From: Candidatus Omnitrophota bacterium
GTDB taxonomy: Bacteria > Omnitrophota > Koll11 > Zapsychrales > Fredricksoniimonadaceae
Length of the DNA: 6,211 nt
NCBI GenBank assembly: GCA_023247595.1
Contig: JAHFGF010000030.1
Span: 1-6,211 of the forward strand
Reading direction: 5' to 3'
The notes under the pieces were generated by a model. The model saw only the letters and a program-made list of their open reading frames with translations, ran no database searches and was not told the DNA's origin. Positions 5,508 to 6,211 of this stretch are shown piece after piece (position 1 is the stretch's first letter; each line of letters starts with the position of its first letter). A program made the translations under genes and the position numbers.

Positions 5508-6211
5508 TTAAAACTCAAGTGCAGCTTTAACGCCGCCCTCGATTGTTTTATTCTCCGGCTCTAGCCCGCCATCATTGACTTCGGAATCCCCAATATGCCA
5601 AAATCGAAAGAACGGTTCAATGTTTAAATTGACAAAAGGCATTACTTTTACAAATTTAACAGAACCTCTGATACCAAAACCATGCTTTTGATCGTCTCTA
5701 ACATCAAAATATCCAGGAACGCCACCATCGCTTAAATAACTTTTTTGCCAACCAAAAAGAAAAATATCATACTCGACATTCGAGACAATACGCCAACCGT
5801 TATTGGGCTGATAGGTATAATTAAAACCTATCGGCAAATAATAATAGTGTGATTTACGATCATAAGTAAAATGTCCTGTACTCGTAAGTCTGCCGCCCGA
5901 ATCATCAAAAAGATAACGAAATCCGAGTCCGCCATAAGGGGTAAGGACAACTTTCGAGGTCGGATAAAAATCTCTTCCCACTATCGATCTGACTTCGTAC
6001 ATCTTGTGAGGTTCATTATTATCCGTACCTGTTGAACCCGATGAATAATCCAAATCCGCCCACGCATAACGGCCTTCCACGCCATAGTAGTTAATCCAAT
6101 CCAAATTAAGAAGATCGCCTTGTTGCGGGCGATAAACATAAGCCGCACCGGCACTATCCCACCAGCCTTTGATTGTAACATTTACAGAATCTTCAGTGTA
6201 TTCATAGTAAT
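5508..6211 (-). CDS. outer-membrane beta-barrel protein, C-terminal part (cut by right edge)
   Basis: The open frame enters from the right edge at 6209 and ends with TAA at 5508-5510, giving 233 visible residues. An internal TTG at 6104 is not a credible start, because the frame stays open and similar in character upstream of it. The protein has repeated amphipathic, aromatic-rich strands separated by polar turns, for example YGVEGRYAWADLDYS, VVLTPYGGLGFRYLF, HYYYLPIGFNYTYQP, NVEYDIFLFGW and NLNIEPFFRFWHIG. It ends in GGVKAALEF, with the terminal Phe typical of the signal recognised by the BAM complex. I count about eight to ten likely strands. This supports an integral outer-membrane barrel of unknown role; I recognise no specific porin or OmpA-type family. 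The N-terminus, including any signal peptide, is outside the window. It is transcriptionally separate from tex. Confidence 0.75.
   Translation of the reverse strand, partial: YYEYTEDSVNVTIKGWWDSAGAAYVYRPQQGDLLNLDWINYYGVEGRYAWADLDYSSGSTGTDNNEPHKMYEVRSIVGRDFYPTSKVVLTPYGGLGFRYLFDDSGGRLTSTGHFTYDRKSHYYYLPIGFNYTYQPNNGWRIVSNVEYDIFLFGWQKSYLSDGGVPGYFDVRDDQKHGFGIRGSVKFVKVMPFVNLNIEPFFRFWHIGDSEVNDGGLEPENKTIEGGVKAALEF

Overview
The window is a stretch of bacterial chromosome with all five genes on the minus strand, so transcription runs from the right edge to the left edge. Read in that order they are: the 3' part of an outer-membrane beta-barrel protein gene (cut by the right edge), tex (S1-domain RNA-binding protein Tex/YhgF), leuC and leuD (the two subunits of isopropylmalate isomerase), and the 5' part of ilvD (dihydroxy-acid dehydratase, cut by the left edge). 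The barrel protein, which ends in Phe, implies a diderm (Gram-negative-type) organism. LeuC and LeuD are of the ordinary bacterial heterodimer type, close in length and motifs to the E. coli proteins. Base composition is moderate. The phylum cannot be fixed from this window.

Layout: the barrel gene ends in a textbook intrinsic terminator (5395-5428), which separates it from tex. tex ends at 3077, and seven bases past its stop a perfect consensus sigma70-type promoter begins (TTGACA, 17-base spacer, TATAAT; 3041-3069). That promoter drives leuC with a leader of about 70 nt. The leader holds an 11-bp inverted repeat directly in front of the leuC Shine-Dalgarno. leuC, leuD and ilvD then follow on one strand with no intrinsic terminator between them, which fits a branched-chain amino acid operon. 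All three products act in valine/leucine synthesis: IlvD makes 2-ketoisovalerate, the precursor from which isopropylmalate is made, and LeuCD isomerises isopropylmalate. LeuCD and IlvD are both iron-sulfur hydro-lyases. leuA and leuB are not in the window.

No new enzyme system is visible. The unexplained part is the intergenic DNA of the leu/ilv operon. The leuD-ilvD gap is almost entirely a palindrome built of 7-base units (GTTGTTC and its complement, in strict register). The leuC-leuD gap carries a different inverted arrangement of GAAATT units. No stretch longer than 300 bases lacks a gene; the largest gap is 166 bases (5342-5507).
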